A DNA stretch of 64,000 nucleotides from Microbispora rosea. GTDB lineage: Bacteria > Actinomycetota > Actinomycetes > Streptosporangiales > Streptosporangiaceae. The translations under genes and the position numbers were made by a program. The first letter of the stretch is position 1; the number at the start of each line of letters is the position of its first letter. This document shows positions 54,191 to 63,552 of the stretch, piece by piece. Location of the stretch: positions 141,980 through 205,979 of the forward strand of contig NZ_FTNI01000014.1 in assembly GCF_900156315.1 (NCBI RefSeq). Reading direction: 5' to 3'. The notes under the pieces were generated by a model. That model was given only the letters and a program-made list of their open reading frames with translations. It did not search any database and was not told the DNA's origin.

Positions 54191-54207
54191 ATCTATGGGG
54201 GTGCGCC

Positions 54208-54684
54208 TTGCGTCGTGTCGTCTGCCCGGGGTCGTTCGATCCCGTGACCAACGGACATCTGGACATCATCGGCCGGACGTCACGGCTGTATGACGAGGTC
54301 GTCGTGGCCGTGCTCATCAACATCGAGAAGCGCAGCCTGTTCACCGTCGACGAGCGCATCGAGATGCTCCAGGCGGTGACGAAGGAGTACGGCAACGTCC
54401 GCGTGGAGAAGTTCCACGGCCTGCTGGTCGATTTCTGCAGGCAGCAGGGCATCCCGACCATCGTGAAGGGCCTGCGGGCGGTCAGCGACTTCGACTACGA
54501 GCTGCAGATGGCCCAGCTCAACTACCGGATGTCGGGCGTCGAGACGCTGTTCATGTCCACCAACCCGGAGTACTCCTTCCTGTCGTCCAGCAGGCTCAAG
54601 GAGATCGCCCGGTATGGCGGGGACGTGTCCGGCCTGGTCCCCGACCTCGTCCACCAGCTGCTCGTGGAGCGGCTCAGGGGCTGA
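54208..54684 (+). CDS. coaD: Phosphopantetheine adenylyltransferase, TTG start
   Basis: CoaD (158 aa) makes dephospho-CoA from 4'-phosphopantetheine and ATP. It has VVCPGSFDPVTNGHLDIIGR (nucleotidyltransferase TxGH motif), GLLVDFCRQQGIPTIVKGLRAVSDFDYELQMAQLN and YSFLSSSRLKEIA. TTG at 54208 gives RRVVCPGSFDP at the N-terminus and the normal length, with GGGGG upstream. No ATG or GTG is in the right place. It follows rsmD and precedes the DUF177-rpmF operon. Confidence 0.93.
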   Translation: MRRVVCPGSFDPVTNGHLDIIGRTSRLYDEVVVAVLINIEKRSLFTVDERIEMLQAVTKEYGNVRVEKFHGLLVDFCRQQGIPTIVKGLRAVSDFDYELQMAQLNYRMSGVETLFMSTNPEYSFLSSSRLKEIARYGGDVSGLVPDLVHQLLVERLRG

Positions 54685-54736
54685 ACCGGGGCTGGTATTC
54701 TTGCCTTTCAGCCTTGCACGACGGCGGTGATTCGCC

Positions 54737-55309
54737 ATGCCTAACGAGAGCAGGATGAGTCTGCACAGCCTCGATCCCCGAGCCCCCTGGGTGATCTCCA
54801 CCCATGACCTGGGGCGCCGACCGGGATCGATGCGCACGCTCAGCCCGGTCCTCCCGGCACCGGCGGACCTCGCGGTCGGAATGATCGGCGTTCCCAAGGA
54901 CGCCGACGTCGAGCTGGACATCCGGCTCGAGGCGGTGATGGAGGGCGTGCTCGTGACGGGCACGGCGCAGACTCCCCTGACGGGGGAGTGCTCGCGCTGC
55001 CTGGACCCGTTGACCTCGGAGATCGAGGTCGACTTCCAGGAGCTCTACTTCTACTCGGCGGAGGACGCCCGAGAGGACGATCTGCTCCTCGACGGCGAAC
55101 TGCTCGATCTCGAGCCGGTATTCCGTGACGCGGTGGTGCTCGCACTGCCGCTCAGCCCGGTGTGCGGTGAGGACTGCCCCGGTCTGTGTGCGGAGTGCGG
55201 GATCAGGCTGGCGGAGGCCGGCCCGGACCACCGGCACGAAGCGATCGACGCCCGCTGGGCGGCGCTGCAGGGTTTGGTTGTGGAACAGGAAGACGATCAG
55301 GAGGGTTGA
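54737..55309 (+). CDS. DUF177/YceD-family protein
   Basis: The 190-residue protein has the DUF177 pattern (MEGVLVTGTAQTPLTGECSRCLDPLTSEIEVDFQELYF) and cysteines in CSRC and CGEDCPGLCAECG. The family is linked to 23S rRNA maturation and is nearly always upstream of rpmF. The stop directly precedes rpmF, so the two are translationally linked. A tattct sequence before the gene may be its -10. Confidence 0.9.
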   Translation: MPNESRMSLHSLDPRAPWVISTHDLGRRPGSMRTLSPVLPAPADLAVGMIGVPKDADVELDIRLEAVMEGVLVTGTAQTPLTGECSRCLDPLTSEIEVDFQELYFYSAEDAREDDLLLDGELLDLEPVFRDAVVLALPLSPVCGEDCPGLCAECGIRLAEAGPDHRHEAIDARWAALQGLVVEQEDDQEG

Positions 55310-55310
55310 C

Positions 55311-55490
55311 GTGGCCGTCCCCAAGCGGAAGATGTCGCGGAGCAACACCCGCGCCCGCAGGTCCCAGTGGAAGGCGGCGGCGGTCGCACTCGTGAGCTGC
55401 CCGCAGTGCCGCTCGCCCAAGCGCCCGCACGTGGCGTGCCCGACCTGCGGCACCTACAACCGCCGTCAGGTCGTCGAGCCGTCGGCCTGA
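55311..55490 (+). CDS. rpmF: 50S ribosomal protein L32, zinc-binding form
   Basis: The 59-residue protein ([22 protein letters not shown]) has a zinc ribbon with two CxxC pairs, [23 protein letters not shown]. It is the typical bacterial L32. GTG at 55311 lies one base after the stop of the DUF177 gene. Co-expression with DUF177 and rnc is conserved. Confidence 0.95.
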   Translation: MAVPKRKMSRSNTRARRSQWKAAAVALVSCPQCRSPKRPHVACPTCGTYNRRQVVEPSA

Positions 55491-55550
55491 TCGCGCGCGC
55501 GGTAAGGGACGTCGGGACGCCGGCCGGATCGTCAAAGCGAGCCGGTCGGC

Positions 55551-55685
55551 GTTACCGTGCTTCAAAGGGTTACCGTGCTCCAAAGGAACGTGCGGTGGCG
55601 GTTGGACGGTACGCACCGGCATGCACGCCCGCGGCCGTGGTGGACGCCGGGGCCATCGGCTCCCGGCGGACCGGCGTCCACCACG
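55551..55685 (+). other. Tandem repeat and hairpin between rpmF and rnc
   Basis: An 18-bp unit is repeated in tandem (gttaccgtgcttcaaagg at 55551 and its near copy at 55569). Downstream, a perfect 15-bp stem (55636-55650 with 55671-55685) encloses a 20-nt loop. No gene is evident in this 268-base gap. It may hold rnc regulation, since RNase III often cleaves its own leader, but that is inference. Confidence 0.45.
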
Positions 55686-55758
55686 CCTTCGGGCCTTCGG
55701 CCGGCCCGCCTGCCTCCCGTGCACGGCCCTGCCTGCACCTAGGAGTTGGGAGGATTTC

Positions 55759-56508
55759 ATGGCCGCGCCGTCCGTAAAGCCCGTGCCCGTCGAGGTCGCG
55801 AGAGACGAGCTGTCCCAGACCCTGGATGTCCGGCTCAGCACCGGCATCCTCGAGCGGGCGCTGACGCACCGCTCGTACGCGTACGAGAACGGCGGTCTGC
55901 CGACGAACGAGCGCCTGGAGTTCCTGGGCGACTCGGTGCTGGGTCTCGTGGTGACGGACACGCTGTTCCGCAACCACCCGGACCTGCCGGAGGGCCAGCT
56001 CGCCAAGCTGCGCGCCGCAGTGGTCAACATGCGCGCGCTCGCGGACGTCGCCAGGACGCTCGACCTCGGCAAATACCTGCGGCTCGGCCGCGGCGAAGAG
56101 GGAACGGGCGGCCGGGACAAGTCGTCCATCCTGGCCGACACGCTGGAAGCCCTGATCGGCACCGTGTACGTCGACAAGGGCCTCGACGAGGCGTTCCGCG
56201 TCGTCCACCTGCTGTTCGACCCGCTCATCACGCGGTCGGCGTCGCTGGGCGCCGGGCTCGACTGGAAGACCTCTCTGCAGGAGCTCACCGCCGCCGAGAT
56301 GCTCGGCGTGCCGGAGTATCACGTGGACGAGAGCGGGCCCGACCACGCCAAGTCGTTCTCCGCGATCGTGCGCGTGGGCGGCAAGGAGTACGGCAAGGGC
56401 TCCGGGCGCAGCAAGAAGGAGGCCGAGCAGCAGGCGGCCGAGGCGGCCTGGACCGCGATCCGCGCGCTGCGCGACGCCCGCGAGGGCGCCGGTCCCGTGC
56501 GCACCTGA
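55759..56508 (+). CDS. rnc: Ribonuclease III
   Basis: RNase III (249 aa) cleaves double-stranded RNA in rRNA maturation. The catalytic signature is [21 protein letters not shown] and the second metal site is [19 protein letters not shown]. The C-terminal dsRNA-binding domain runs from [22 protein letters not shown] to [20 protein letters not shown] at 55759 has GGGAGG upstream. mutM follows 16 bases later, probably in the same operon. Confidence 0.95.
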   Translation: MAAPSVKPVPVEVARDELSQTLDVRLSTGILERALTHRSYAYENGGLPTNERLEFLGDSVLGLVVTDTLFRNHPDLPEGQLAKLRAAVVNMRALADVARTLDLGKYLRLGRGEEGTGGRDKSSILADTLEALIGTVYVDKGLDEAFRVVHLLFDPLITRSASLGAGLDWKTSLQELTAAEMLGVPEYHVDESGPDHAKSFSAIVRVGGKEYGKGSGRSKKEAEQQAAEAAWTAIRALRDAREGAGPVRT

Positions 56509-56524
56509 GCACGGGAGACGGCGC

Positions 56525-57406
56525 ATGCCCGAACTGCCCGAGGTCGAGGTCGTCCGCAGGGGGCTGGAGAGCTGGGTCGCCGGCCGGACGGTGGCCGCGG
56601 CCGAGGTCCTGCATCCCCGTGCGGTCCGTCGCAACGTCGGCGATCTGCCCGCCCAGCTCAAGGGCCGCACGCTGGCCTCGGCCGAGCGGCGCGGCAAATA
56701 CCTGTGGCTGCCCCTGCGGGACGGCGCCTCGGGCGAGGAGGAGCCCGGTGAGGCGCTGATCGCCCATCTCGGCATGAGCGGACAGCTTCTCGTCGTGGAC
56801 CCGCTGTCGCCGATCGAGAAGCACCTGCGCGTGCGCATGGGCTTCGCCGACGGCGGCCTGGAGTTACGCTTCGTCGACCAGCGCACCTTCGGCCACCTCC
56901 TGGTGGCGCCCATGACCGCCGGGCGGGGGCGGCCGGTGCCCGAGCCGATCGCGCACATCGCCGCCGACCCGCTGGAGGACGCCTTCGACGACGCCGAGTT
57001 CGCCGTACGGCTGCGGCTGCGCCGTACGGGGATCAAGCGGGCGCTGCTCGACCAGTCGCTGATCAGCGGGGTGGGCAACATCTACGCCGACGAGGCGTTG
57101 TGGCGCGCGCGCCTGCACTGGGCGCGGCCGACGGAGACGCTGACCCGGCCGAAGATCGCCGAACTGCTCGCGGCGGTCCGCGCGGTCATGACCGAGGCGC
57201 TGGGGCAGGGTGGCACCTCCTTCGACAGCCTCTACGTGAACGTCAACGGCGAGAGTGGCTACTTCGACCGCTCGCTCGCCGTGTACGGCAGGCGGGACGA
57301 GCCCTGCCGCCGCTGCGGGACGCCCATCCGGCGGGAGGCGTTCATGAACAGGTCCTCCTACAGCTGCCCGAAGTGCCAGCCCCGCCCGGGGAACGCGCGT
57401 CCTTAG
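56525..57406 (+). CDS. mutM: Formamidopyrimidine-DNA glycosylase
   Basis: MutM/Fpg (293 aa) removes 8-oxoguanine and FapyG. The catalytic Pro follows the start in [13 protein letters not shown]. The helix-two-turn-helix region includes [21 protein letters not shown], and a C-terminal zinc finger starts [25 protein letters not shown]. It belongs to the rnc operon as in many actinomycetes. Confidence 0.93.
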   Translation: MPELPEVEVVRRGLESWVAGRTVAAAEVLHPRAVRRNVGDLPAQLKGRTLASAERRGKYLWLPLRDGASGEEEPGEALIAHLGMSGQLLVVDPLSPIEKHLRVRMGFADGGLELRFVDQRTFGHLLVAPMTAGRGRPVPEPIAHIAADPLEDAFDDAEFAVRLRLRRTGIKRALLDQSLISGVGNIYADEALWRARLHWARPTETLTRPKIAELLAAVRAVMTEALGQGGTSFDSLYVNVNGESGYFDRSLAVYGRRDEPCRRCGTPIRREAFMNRSSYSCPKCQPRPGNARP

Positions 57407-57453
57407 ACCACCCCCCGCTGCGGCGGCCGGAGTCGATCTGGATACTTGTAGGC

Positions 57454-57723
57454 GTGGTTCGGTTGACGGCATGGGTCCGGGGACGGGTGCAGGGTGTGGG
57501 GTTCCGCTGGTGGGCCCGCGCCCGCGCACTGGAACTCGGGCTCGTCGGGTGGGCCTCGAACCTGGCCGACGGGAGGGTCGAGGTCGTCGCCGAGGGCCCG
57601 AGGGAGTCGTGCGAGAAACTCCTGTCGTTGTTACGCACCGGAGACACGCCCGGCCATGTTGAGGGGGTGGTCGAGCGCTGGAGCGATGCGAAGAGAGGTA
57701 TCGCCGGGTTTGTCGAGAGGTAG
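57454..57723 (+). CDS. acyP: Acylphosphatase
   Basis: The 89-residue protein has the acylphosphatase fold signature [41 protein letters not shown], with the phosphate-binding Arg and the later Asn of the family. It hydrolyses acyl phosphates. GTG at 57454 gives the family N-terminus [10 protein letters not shown] long frame continues upstream within mutM and is not coding. Confidence 0.92.
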   Translation: MVRLTAWVRGRVQGVGFRWWARARALELGLVGWASNLADGRVEVVAEGPRESCEKLLSLLRTGDTPGHVEGVVERWSDAKRGIAGFVER

Positions 57724-57750
57724 GGCTTCCCTCAAACCCCTCAAATCCGG

Positions 57751-57911
57751 TATATTTATCTAGCGAGAGTGCCCACCGGCATGTCTGTGCGGAGCGTTCA
57801 ACTTGACCGACTCCATTGCCGGTGCGACTCTTGAGAGGAACCACGCGCACCCCTCCCGCGGCATGAAGTGCGCGAACCAGTCTGGTCACTCAGCGTGGAG
57901 GACCCTTTACT
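57751..57911 (+). promoter_or_regulatory. Promoter and structured leader of the small coiled-coil gene
   Basis: The TATATTTATC stretch at 57751-57760 is a strong -10 candidate. It is followed by about 150 bases of leader. Part of it pairs: agagt...caccggca (57766-57781) with tgccggtg...actct (57817-57831), with small bulges. The RBS TGGAGGA precedes the ATG. The long folded leader may be regulatory. Confidence 0.45.
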
Positions 57912-58106
57912 ATGGCGAAGGCTCTACTCGGCCACGTCGGCGGTCCTGATCCTCGGATGATCTCGGAAATGCGCCGCCTCCAGCAGCGCGTCCGCGACCT
58001 CGAGGCAGAACTCACCCGGCTCCAGGCCCAGAACGACGCGCTCGCAGCGCAAACTCGTGACGAGGCCCTGGTCCGGCTGCAGGATCGCGAGCCGGCTCTC
58101 ACCTGA
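57912..58106 (+). CDS. Small coiled-coil protein upstream of smc
   Basis: The 64-residue protein starts MAKALLGHVGGPDPRMISEMRRLQQRVRDLEAELTRLQAQNDAL, a short loop followed by one heptad-patterned helix. A small protein of this type occurs just upstream of smc in other actinomycetes, so it is probably conserved. A role in chromosome organisation is suggested only by position. ATG at 57912 follows GGAGGACCC. A terminator follows. Confidence 0.75.
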   Translation: MAKALLGHVGGPDPRMISEMRRLQQRVRDLEAELTRLQAQNDALAAQTRDEALVRLQDREPALT

Positions 58107-58133
58107 GGTCCGGCGGGAACGGGAAAGGATTGT

Positions 58134-58162
58134 AGGGACGCCCCGCAAAGGCGTCCCTTGCC
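58134..58162 (+). terminator. Intrinsic hairpin after the small coiled-coil gene
   Basis: The 9-bp stem agggacgcc/ggcgtccct (58134-58142 with 58150-58158) closes a 7-nt loop and ends in TTGCC. It separates this gene from smc. Confidence 0.6.
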
Positions 58163-58184
58163 ATTTCCGCCCTCGTTCCCCGGC

Positions 58185-58222
58185 AATTGATTCGACGGTT
58201 AACTGATCATTAATAACGGGCC
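58185..58222 (+). promoter_or_regulatory. A/T-rich promoter candidate for smc
   Basis: The stretch with ttgatt and attaataac is the only strongly A/T-rich patch before smc. A TTGATT-like -35 followed 16 or 17 bases later by ATTAAT fits a housekeeping promoter. A 140-base leader would follow. Confidence 0.45.
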
Positions 58223-58363
58223 ACGGGCGGGATGGGCGAACCGCCCGGCTTGCCTTACCCGTATTCGTTTCCCAATCGGCCGCCGGTGCCTATCCCCGCA
58301 TCTCCGGCCGCCGGGCGCTGTAGTCTTCCCCCCAAACGCCAGGCGGCACCGAGGGGGGCGGAC

Positions 58364-61300
58364 GTGTATCTGAAGACGCTCACCTTACGCGGCTTCAAGT
58401 CCTTCGCCTCGGCCACCGCCCTCCGATTCGAGCCGGGCATCACCGCCGTGGTGGGCCCCAACGGCTCCGGCAAGTCCAATGTCGTGGACGCCCTCGCGTG
58501 GGTGATGGGCGAGCACAGCGCCAAGTCGCTGCGCGGCGGCAAGATGGAGGACGTCATCTTCGCGGGCACCTCCAGCCGGCCGCCGCTCGGCCGGGCCGAG
58601 GTCACCCTGACGATCGACAACAGCGACGGCGCGCTCCCGATCGACTACACCGAGGTGACGATCAGCCGGCTGATGTTCCGGTCCGGCCAGAGCGAGTACG
58701 CCATCAACGGCGACACCTGCCGCCTGCTCGACATCCAGGAACTGCTGTCCGACTCCGGCATCGGCCGGGAGATGCACGTCATCGTCGGCCAGGGCCAGCT
58801 CGACCAGGTGCTGCACGCCGGGCCGGAGGAGCGCCGGGCGTTCATCGAGGAGGCCGCGGGCGTACTCAAGCACCGCAAGCGCAAGGAGAAGGCCCTCCGC
58901 AAGCTCGACGCGATGCAGGCCAACCTGACCCGGGTCCAGGACCTCGTGGCCGAGCTGCGCCGTCAGCTCAAACCGCTGGGCCGGCAGGCCGAGATCGCCC
59001 GCAAGGCGGCCGTCATCCAGGCCGACCTGCGCGACGCGCGGCTGCGCCTTCTCGCCGACGACGTGATCACCCTCCGCGACACCCTGCAGCGTGAGGAGGC
59101 CGACGAGGCGGCCGTACAGGCGCGGCGCGCCCAGGTGGAGGCGGAGCTGGCCGAGGGTCAGCGGCGGGAGGCCGAGCTGGAGGCGGCCGAGAACGAGGCC
59201 CAGCCGCGTCTCAAGGCCGCCCAGGAGACCTACTATCGCCTTTCCGCTCTGCGGGAGCGGTTGCGCGGAGTGGAGAGCCTCGCGGCCGAACGGCGGCGGC
59301 ACGCCGCGGACGCGGCCTCCATCGAGCGGCGCGGGCGCGACCCGGAGGACCTGGAGCGCGAGGCCGCCGAGGTGCGGGAGCAGGAGCGGGTGCTCGCGGA
59401 TGAGCTGGACGAGGCGCGTGAGCGGCTCGCGGCCGCCGTCGAGGTCCGCGCCGAGGCCGAGGAGGCGCTGGCCGCGGAGGAGCGGCGCCTGACCGCCGCC
59501 GCCCGTGCCGCGGCCGACCGCCGCGAGGCCCTCGCCCGCCTCCGCGGCCAGGTCGAGTCGGCCAGGAGCCGGGCCAGGGCCGCGGGTGACGAGATCGGCA
59601 GGCTCACCAAGGCCGTCGAGGACGCCACCCGGCGCGCGGAGCAGGCCCAGGACGATCTCGACGCGCAGGCGCTCGACGAGGCGCCGGCCGACCCCGAGCT
59701 CGTGGCCGAGCTGGAGGCCGCGCAGGAGGGCGTGGACCTCGCCCGCGCCGCGGTGGAGGAGGCCAGGGCCGTGGCCGAGCAGGCCGAGGCCGTCGTGGAG
59801 CGGGTGCGGGCCGAGCTGGCCGCGCCCAGGGACGCGCTGGCCGCCGCCAAGGCCGCGGTGAACACGGCCCGGGCCGCCGACCAGGAGTCGCAGCGTGCGG
59901 TCGCCGCTCTCCAGGCGCGGTGCGAGGCGCTGGAGATGAGCCTGGCCGGGGGTGCGGACGGGGCCGCCGCGCTGCTCGGCGCCGGGCTGCCGGGCCTGCT
60001 CGGCCCGATCGCCACGCTGCTCGCCGTACGCCCGGGGGCGGAGGCCGCCATCGCGGCGGTGCTGGCCGTGGACGGGGTGGCCGTCGCCTCGCTCACCGCC
60101 GCCGTCGCGGCCGTGGAGCACCTGCGCGAGGCCGACGCCGGCCGCGCCGCCCTGCTGATCGCGGGCGACCGCCAGAGCGATGGTGGACCAAGCGGCGCCG
60201 CACGACCGGAGACGCCGGTCGCGGGCGCAGAGTGGGCCGCCGACCTGGTGACCGTGCCGGACGAGCTGCGCCCCGCCGTGGAGGCGTTGCTGTCCGACGT
60301 GGTCGTGGTGCCCGACCTGCTCACCGCGCGCAAGGTCGTCGACGCCCATCCGGAGCTGCGTGCCGTCACGACGTCCGGCGACCTGCTCGGCGTCAACGCC
60401 GCGCACGGCGGCTCGGGCGGCGGTTCCTCACTGCTGCAGATGCGCACGGCCCTGGACGAGGCCGCCGCCGATCTCGCCACCGCCCGGGCCGGGGCCGAGC
60501 GGCACGCGGAGGCGCTGGCCGAGGCCGTGGCCGCCGAGCGGGAGTGCCAGCTCGCGCTGGAGGCGGCGCAGGCGCGGGTCGCGGAGGCGCAAAGCGGCGT
60601 GAGCGTCGCCCAGAGCGGCGTCAACGCCGCGCAGAACGGGCTGAACGCGGCGCAGGCCGGGCTCGACCGCCTGCGTGGCAGGCAGCGGGAGGCCGACCAG
60701 CGGGCCGCGGCGGCGGCCAAGCAGCTCGCCCGGCTGGAGGCCGCCGTCAAGGCCGCCCAGGACGAGGCGGCCCGGCTGAGCCGGTCGGTGGTGGACGCCC
60801 AGGAGTCGCGCGAGCAGGCCCAGGCGGCGGTCGTGGAGCTGGAGGAGCAGCTCGCCGAGGCGGAGTACGCCGCCGAGCTGGAGGCGGAGCCGACCACCGA
60901 CACCCGCGACGAGCTGGCCGCCGCCTGCGGCGTCACCCGGCAGGCCGAGATGGAGGCCCGGCTCACCGTGCGTACGGCCGAGGAGCGGGTGCGGGGCATC
61001 GCGGGCCGGGCCGACGCGTTGCTGCGTGCGGCGCAGCGCGAGCGGCAGGACCGCGCCCGGGCCGCGGCCGACCGCGAACGCCGCCGCAGGCAGGCGGAGA
61101 TCGCCGCGACGGTGGCCGACGGCGCGCGTGCCGCCCTGAACGCCCTGGAGGGCTCGCTCGCGCGGGCCGCAGAGGAGCGCGACGAGGCCGAGCGGGCGCG
61201 CGGGCAGATCGACGCCGAGCTCAAGCAGGTGCGCCTGCGTGTACGGGAGCTCAGCTCCGAGCTGGACTCCCTGGTCAACCGAGTCCACGGCAGCGAGATG

Positions 61301-62092
61301 GCCAGGACCGAGCGGCGGCTGCGTCTGGAGCAGATGGAGCAGCGTGCCCTGGAGGAGTACGGCATCGAGCTCGAACCGCTGATCGCGGAATACGGGCCGA
61401 GCGTGCCGGTGCCGGGAGACCCGCCCGTGCCGTACGTCCGGGAGGAGCAGCAGAACCGGGCCAGGACGGCCGAACGGCAGATGACCCAGCTCGGCAAGGT
61501 CAACCCGCTGGCGCTGGAGGAGTTCGCCGCCCTTGAGGAGCGGCACGCCTTCCTGACCTCCCAGCTCGAAGACCTCAAGAAGACCCGGCGCGACCTGCTG
61601 CTCGTGGTCAAGGAGGTCGACGACCGGGTCGAGCAGGTCTTCGCGGCGGCGTACGAGGACGTGGCGCGCGAGTTCCAGGGGATCTTCCAGCGGGTCTTCC
61701 CCGGCGGGGAGGGCCGCCTGCTGCTGACCGACCCGGAGGACATGCTGACGACCGGGGTCGAGGTCGAGGCCCGGCCGCCCGGCAAGAAGGTCAAGCGCCT
61801 GTCGCTGCTGTCCGGCGGTGAACGGTCGCTGACCGCGGTCGCGTTCCTCATCTCGATCTTCAAGGCCCGCCCGTCGCCGTTCTACGTGATGGACGAGGTC
61901 GAGGCGGCGCTCGACGACACCAACACGCAGCGGCTGCTCACCCTGTTCGAGGAACTGAGACAGACCTCACAGCTCATCGTGATCACCCACCAGAAGCGCA
62001 CGATGGAGATCGCCGACGCGCTGTACGGCGTGTCGATGCGCGGCGACGGCGTCACCCAGGTCGTGAGCCAGCGCCTCCGCGAGAAGGTCTAG
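58364..62092 (+). CDS. smc: Chromosome segregation protein SMC
   Basis: SMC (1242 aa) is the condensin ATPase for chromosome compaction. The N-terminal head has Walker A in AVVGPNGSGKSNVVDALAWVMGEHSAKSLRGGKMEDVIF and TITVGQGQLDQV-like VIVGQGQLDQVLHA. Long Ala/Glu/Arg coiled coils flank a hinge (around residues 520-680, LLGPIATLLAVRPGAEAAIAAVLAVDGVAVASL). The C-terminal head has the signature LSLLSGGERSLTAVAFL and the Walker B FYVMDEVEAALDD. GTG at 58364 has GAGGGGGG upstream and gives MYLKTLTLRGFKSFA. The frame is open further upstream but is not family sequence. Confidence 0.95.
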   Translation: MYLKTLTLRGFKSFASATALRFEPGITAVVGPNGSGKSNVVDALAWVMGEHSAKSLRGGKMEDVIFAGTSSRPPLGRAEVTLTIDNSDGALPIDYTEVTISRLMFRSGQSEYAINGDTCRLLDIQELLSDSGIGREMHVIVGQGQLDQVLHAGPEERRAFIEEAAGVLKHRKRKEKALRKLDAMQANLTRVQDLVAELRRQLKPLGRQAEIARKAAVIQADLRDARLRLLADDVITLRDTLQREEADEAAVQARRAQVEAELAEGQRREAELEAAENEAQPRLKAAQETYYRLSALRERLRGVESLAAERRRHAADAASIERRGRDPEDLEREAAEVREQERVLADELDEARERLAAAVEVRAEAEEALAAEERRLTAAARAAADRREALARLRGQVESARSRARAAGDEIGRLTKAVEDATRRAEQAQDDLDAQALDEAPADPELVAELEAAQEGVDLARAAVEEARAVAEQAEAVVERVRAELAAPRDALAAAKAAVNTARAADQESQRAVAALQARCEALEMSLAGGADGAAALLGAGLPGLLGPIATLLAVRPGAEAAIAAVLAVDGVAVASLTAAVAAVEHLREADAGRAALLIAGDRQSDGGPSGAARPETPVAGAEWAADLVTVPDELRPAVEALLSDVVVVPDLLTARKVVDAHPELRAVTTSGDLLGVNAAHGGSGGGSSLLQMRTALDEAAADLATARAGAERHAEALAEAVAAERECQLALEAAQARVAEAQSGVSVAQSGVNAAQNGLNAAQAGLDRLRGRQREADQRAAAAAKQLARLEAAVKAAQDEAARLSRSVVDAQESREQAQAAVVELEEQLAEAEYAAELEAEPTTDTRDELAAACGVTRQAEMEARLTVRTAEERVRGIAGRADALLRAAQRERQDRARAAADRERRRRQAEIAATVADGARAALNALEGSLARAAEERDEAERARGQIDAELKQVRLRVRELSSELDSLVNRVHGSEMARTERRLRLEQMEQRALEEYGIELEPLIAEYGPSVPVPGDPPVPYVREEQQNRARTAERQMTQLGKVNPLALEEFAALEERHAFLTSQLEDLKKTRRDLLLVVKEVDDRVEQVFAAAYEDVAREFQGIFQRVFPGGEGRLLLTDPEDMLTTGVEVEARPPGKKVKRLSLLSGGERSLTAVAFLISIFKARPSPFYVMDEVEAALDDTNTQRLLTLFEELRQTSQLIVITHQKRTMEIADALYGVSMRGDGVTQVVSQRLREKV

Positions 62093-62143
62093 AGATCTCG
62101 CCCTTGGCGGGAGTAATGCGGGTGATCTGGGAAACTGCATGGT

Positions 62144-63325
62144 GTGGACGGTTACCTCGGCATCATCGTGATCGTGGCCATCGTCGCCATATTGGCGGTG
62201 GGTGGCCTGTGGCTGTTGTTCCGGCCGAAGGCGAAGGACCTGCCGCCCGCGCCGCCGGCCCCGCCCGAGCAGAAGCCTCCCGTCGCGGAGGAGCCCGCGA
62301 AGACGGGGCTGGGCGAAGAGGACGGCGGCACGACGACCACACTGCCGCCGCCCGCCCCTCCGATCGAAGAGCTGATCAAGGCTCCCGAGGTCGAGGTCCC
62401 GCCGCCCTCGGCCGGCCGGATGGTGCGGCTGCGCGGCAGGCTCGCCCGTTCCCAGAACGTCCTCGGCCGGGGCCTGCTCGAACTGCTGTCCCGGGACCGG
62501 CTCGACGACGACGTCTGGGACGAGATCGAGGAGACCCTGATCACGGCCGACGTCGGTGTGGCCCCCACTCGTGCGATGGTGGAGGAACTGCGGACGAAGG
62601 TGAAGGTGCTCGGCACCCGCACCCCTCAGGAGGTGCGCAAGCTGCTGCGCGAGGAGCTGCTCGCGCAGGTCGCGCCGGACCTCGACCGGACCCTGCACAC
62701 CCAGCCGCACGGGGAGCGCCCGGCGGTCGTCCTCGTGGTCGGGGTCAACGGCACCGGCAAGACCACGACCTCGGGCAAACTCGCCCGGGTCCTGGTCGGC
62801 GACGGCAGGAAGGTCGTGCTCGGCGCCGCCGACACCTTCCGCGCGGCGGCCACCGACCAGCTCCAGACGTGGGGTGACCGCGTCGGCGCGGGCGTGGTGC
62901 GCGGCCCGGAGGGCGGCGACCCCGCGTCCGTGGCGTTCGACGCCGTGGCCAAGGGCATCGAGGACAAGGTGGACACCGTCATCATCGACACCGCGGGACG
63001 GCTGCACACCAAGACCGGCCTCATGGACGAGCTGGGCAAGGTCAAGCGGGTCATCGAGAAGAAGGCGGCGGTGGACGAGGTGCTCCTCGTCCTCGACGCG
63101 ACCACGGGGCAGAACGGCATGCGCCAGGCGCAGGTCTTCGCCGAGGTGGTCAACGTCACCGGCATCGCGCTGACCAAGCTGGACGGCACGGCCAAGGGCG
63201 GCATCGTGATCTCGGTGCAGCGTGAGCTGGGCGTGCCCGTGAAGCTGGTGGGCCTCGGCGAGGGGCCGGACGACCTCGCGCCGTTCGACCCCGAGGTCTT
63301 CGTCGACGCCCTCCTCGGCGACTGA
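62144..63325 (+). CDS. ftsY: Signal recognition particle receptor FtsY
   Basis: FtsY (393 aa) docks ribosome-SRP complexes at the membrane. It starts with a membrane helix (IIVIVAIVAILAVGGLWLLF), unlike FtsY of E. coli, and a Pro/Glu linker. The N domain follows, then the GTPase domain with G1 VVGVNGTGKTTTSGKLA, G2 LGAADTFRAAATDQL, G3 VIIDTAGRLHTKTGLMDEL and G4 GIALTKLDGTAKGG. GTG at 62144 is the start. It follows smc by 51 bases. The next sequence is an IS110-type element, so normal downstream core genes are displaced here. Confidence 0.95.
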   Translation: MDGYLGIIVIVAIVAILAVGGLWLLFRPKAKDLPPAPPAPPEQKPPVAEEPAKTGLGEEDGGTTTTLPPPAPPIEELIKAPEVEVPPPSAGRMVRLRGRLARSQNVLGRGLLELLSRDRLDDDVWDEIEETLITADVGVAPTRAMVEELRTKVKVLGTRTPQEVRKLLREELLAQVAPDLDRTLHTQPHGERPAVVLVVGVNGTGKTTTSGKLARVLVGDGRKVVLGAADTFRAAATDQLQTWGDRVGAGVVRGPEGGDPASVAFDAVAKGIEDKVDTVIIDTAGRLHTKTGLMDELGKVKRVIEKKAAVDEVLLVLDATTGQNGMRQAQVFAEVVNVTGIALTKLDGTAKGGIVISVQRELGVPVKLVGLGEGPDDLAPFDPEVFVDALLGD

Positions 63326-63339
63326 CAGTGATGATGTAG

Positions 63340-63428
63340 GTGAGCGCCTTCCGGTGGGGTTTGACCCAGCGACTGACTGACCTTGGGTCCTCAACCGGAT
63401 CTGTCGGCCCTGGCCGGGAGGCGCTCAC
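63340..63428 (+). ncRNA. Structured leader of the IS110-type element (bridge-RNA candidate)
   Basis: A 10-bp stem gtgagcgcct/aggcgctcac (63340-63349 with 63419-63428) closes a nested fold: tccggt/accgga (63350-63355 with 63394-63399) and gaccca/tgggtc (63363-63368 with 63384-63389) with a large internal loop. It lies in the non-coding end before the transposase, where IS110-group elements encode a bridge RNA. No alignment is available, so this is a positional inference. Confidence 0.35.
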
Positions 63429-63552
63429 GTGCACTCACCGGACCTGGCGGAGTGACCTAATAAGAGCCTGGCCAGAGGCCCCATCACTGTCTTGTCCGCA
63501 TCGCCCGGCTGGTGCGTGCCGCCCTGCCCCCGGTCAAGATGACAGGACGACG

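Noticed and set aside
58385..61863. Long minus-strand ORFs opposite smc
   Set aside because: Antisense shadows of the Ala/Glu/Arg coiled coil, with Ser/Ala runs and no start signals.
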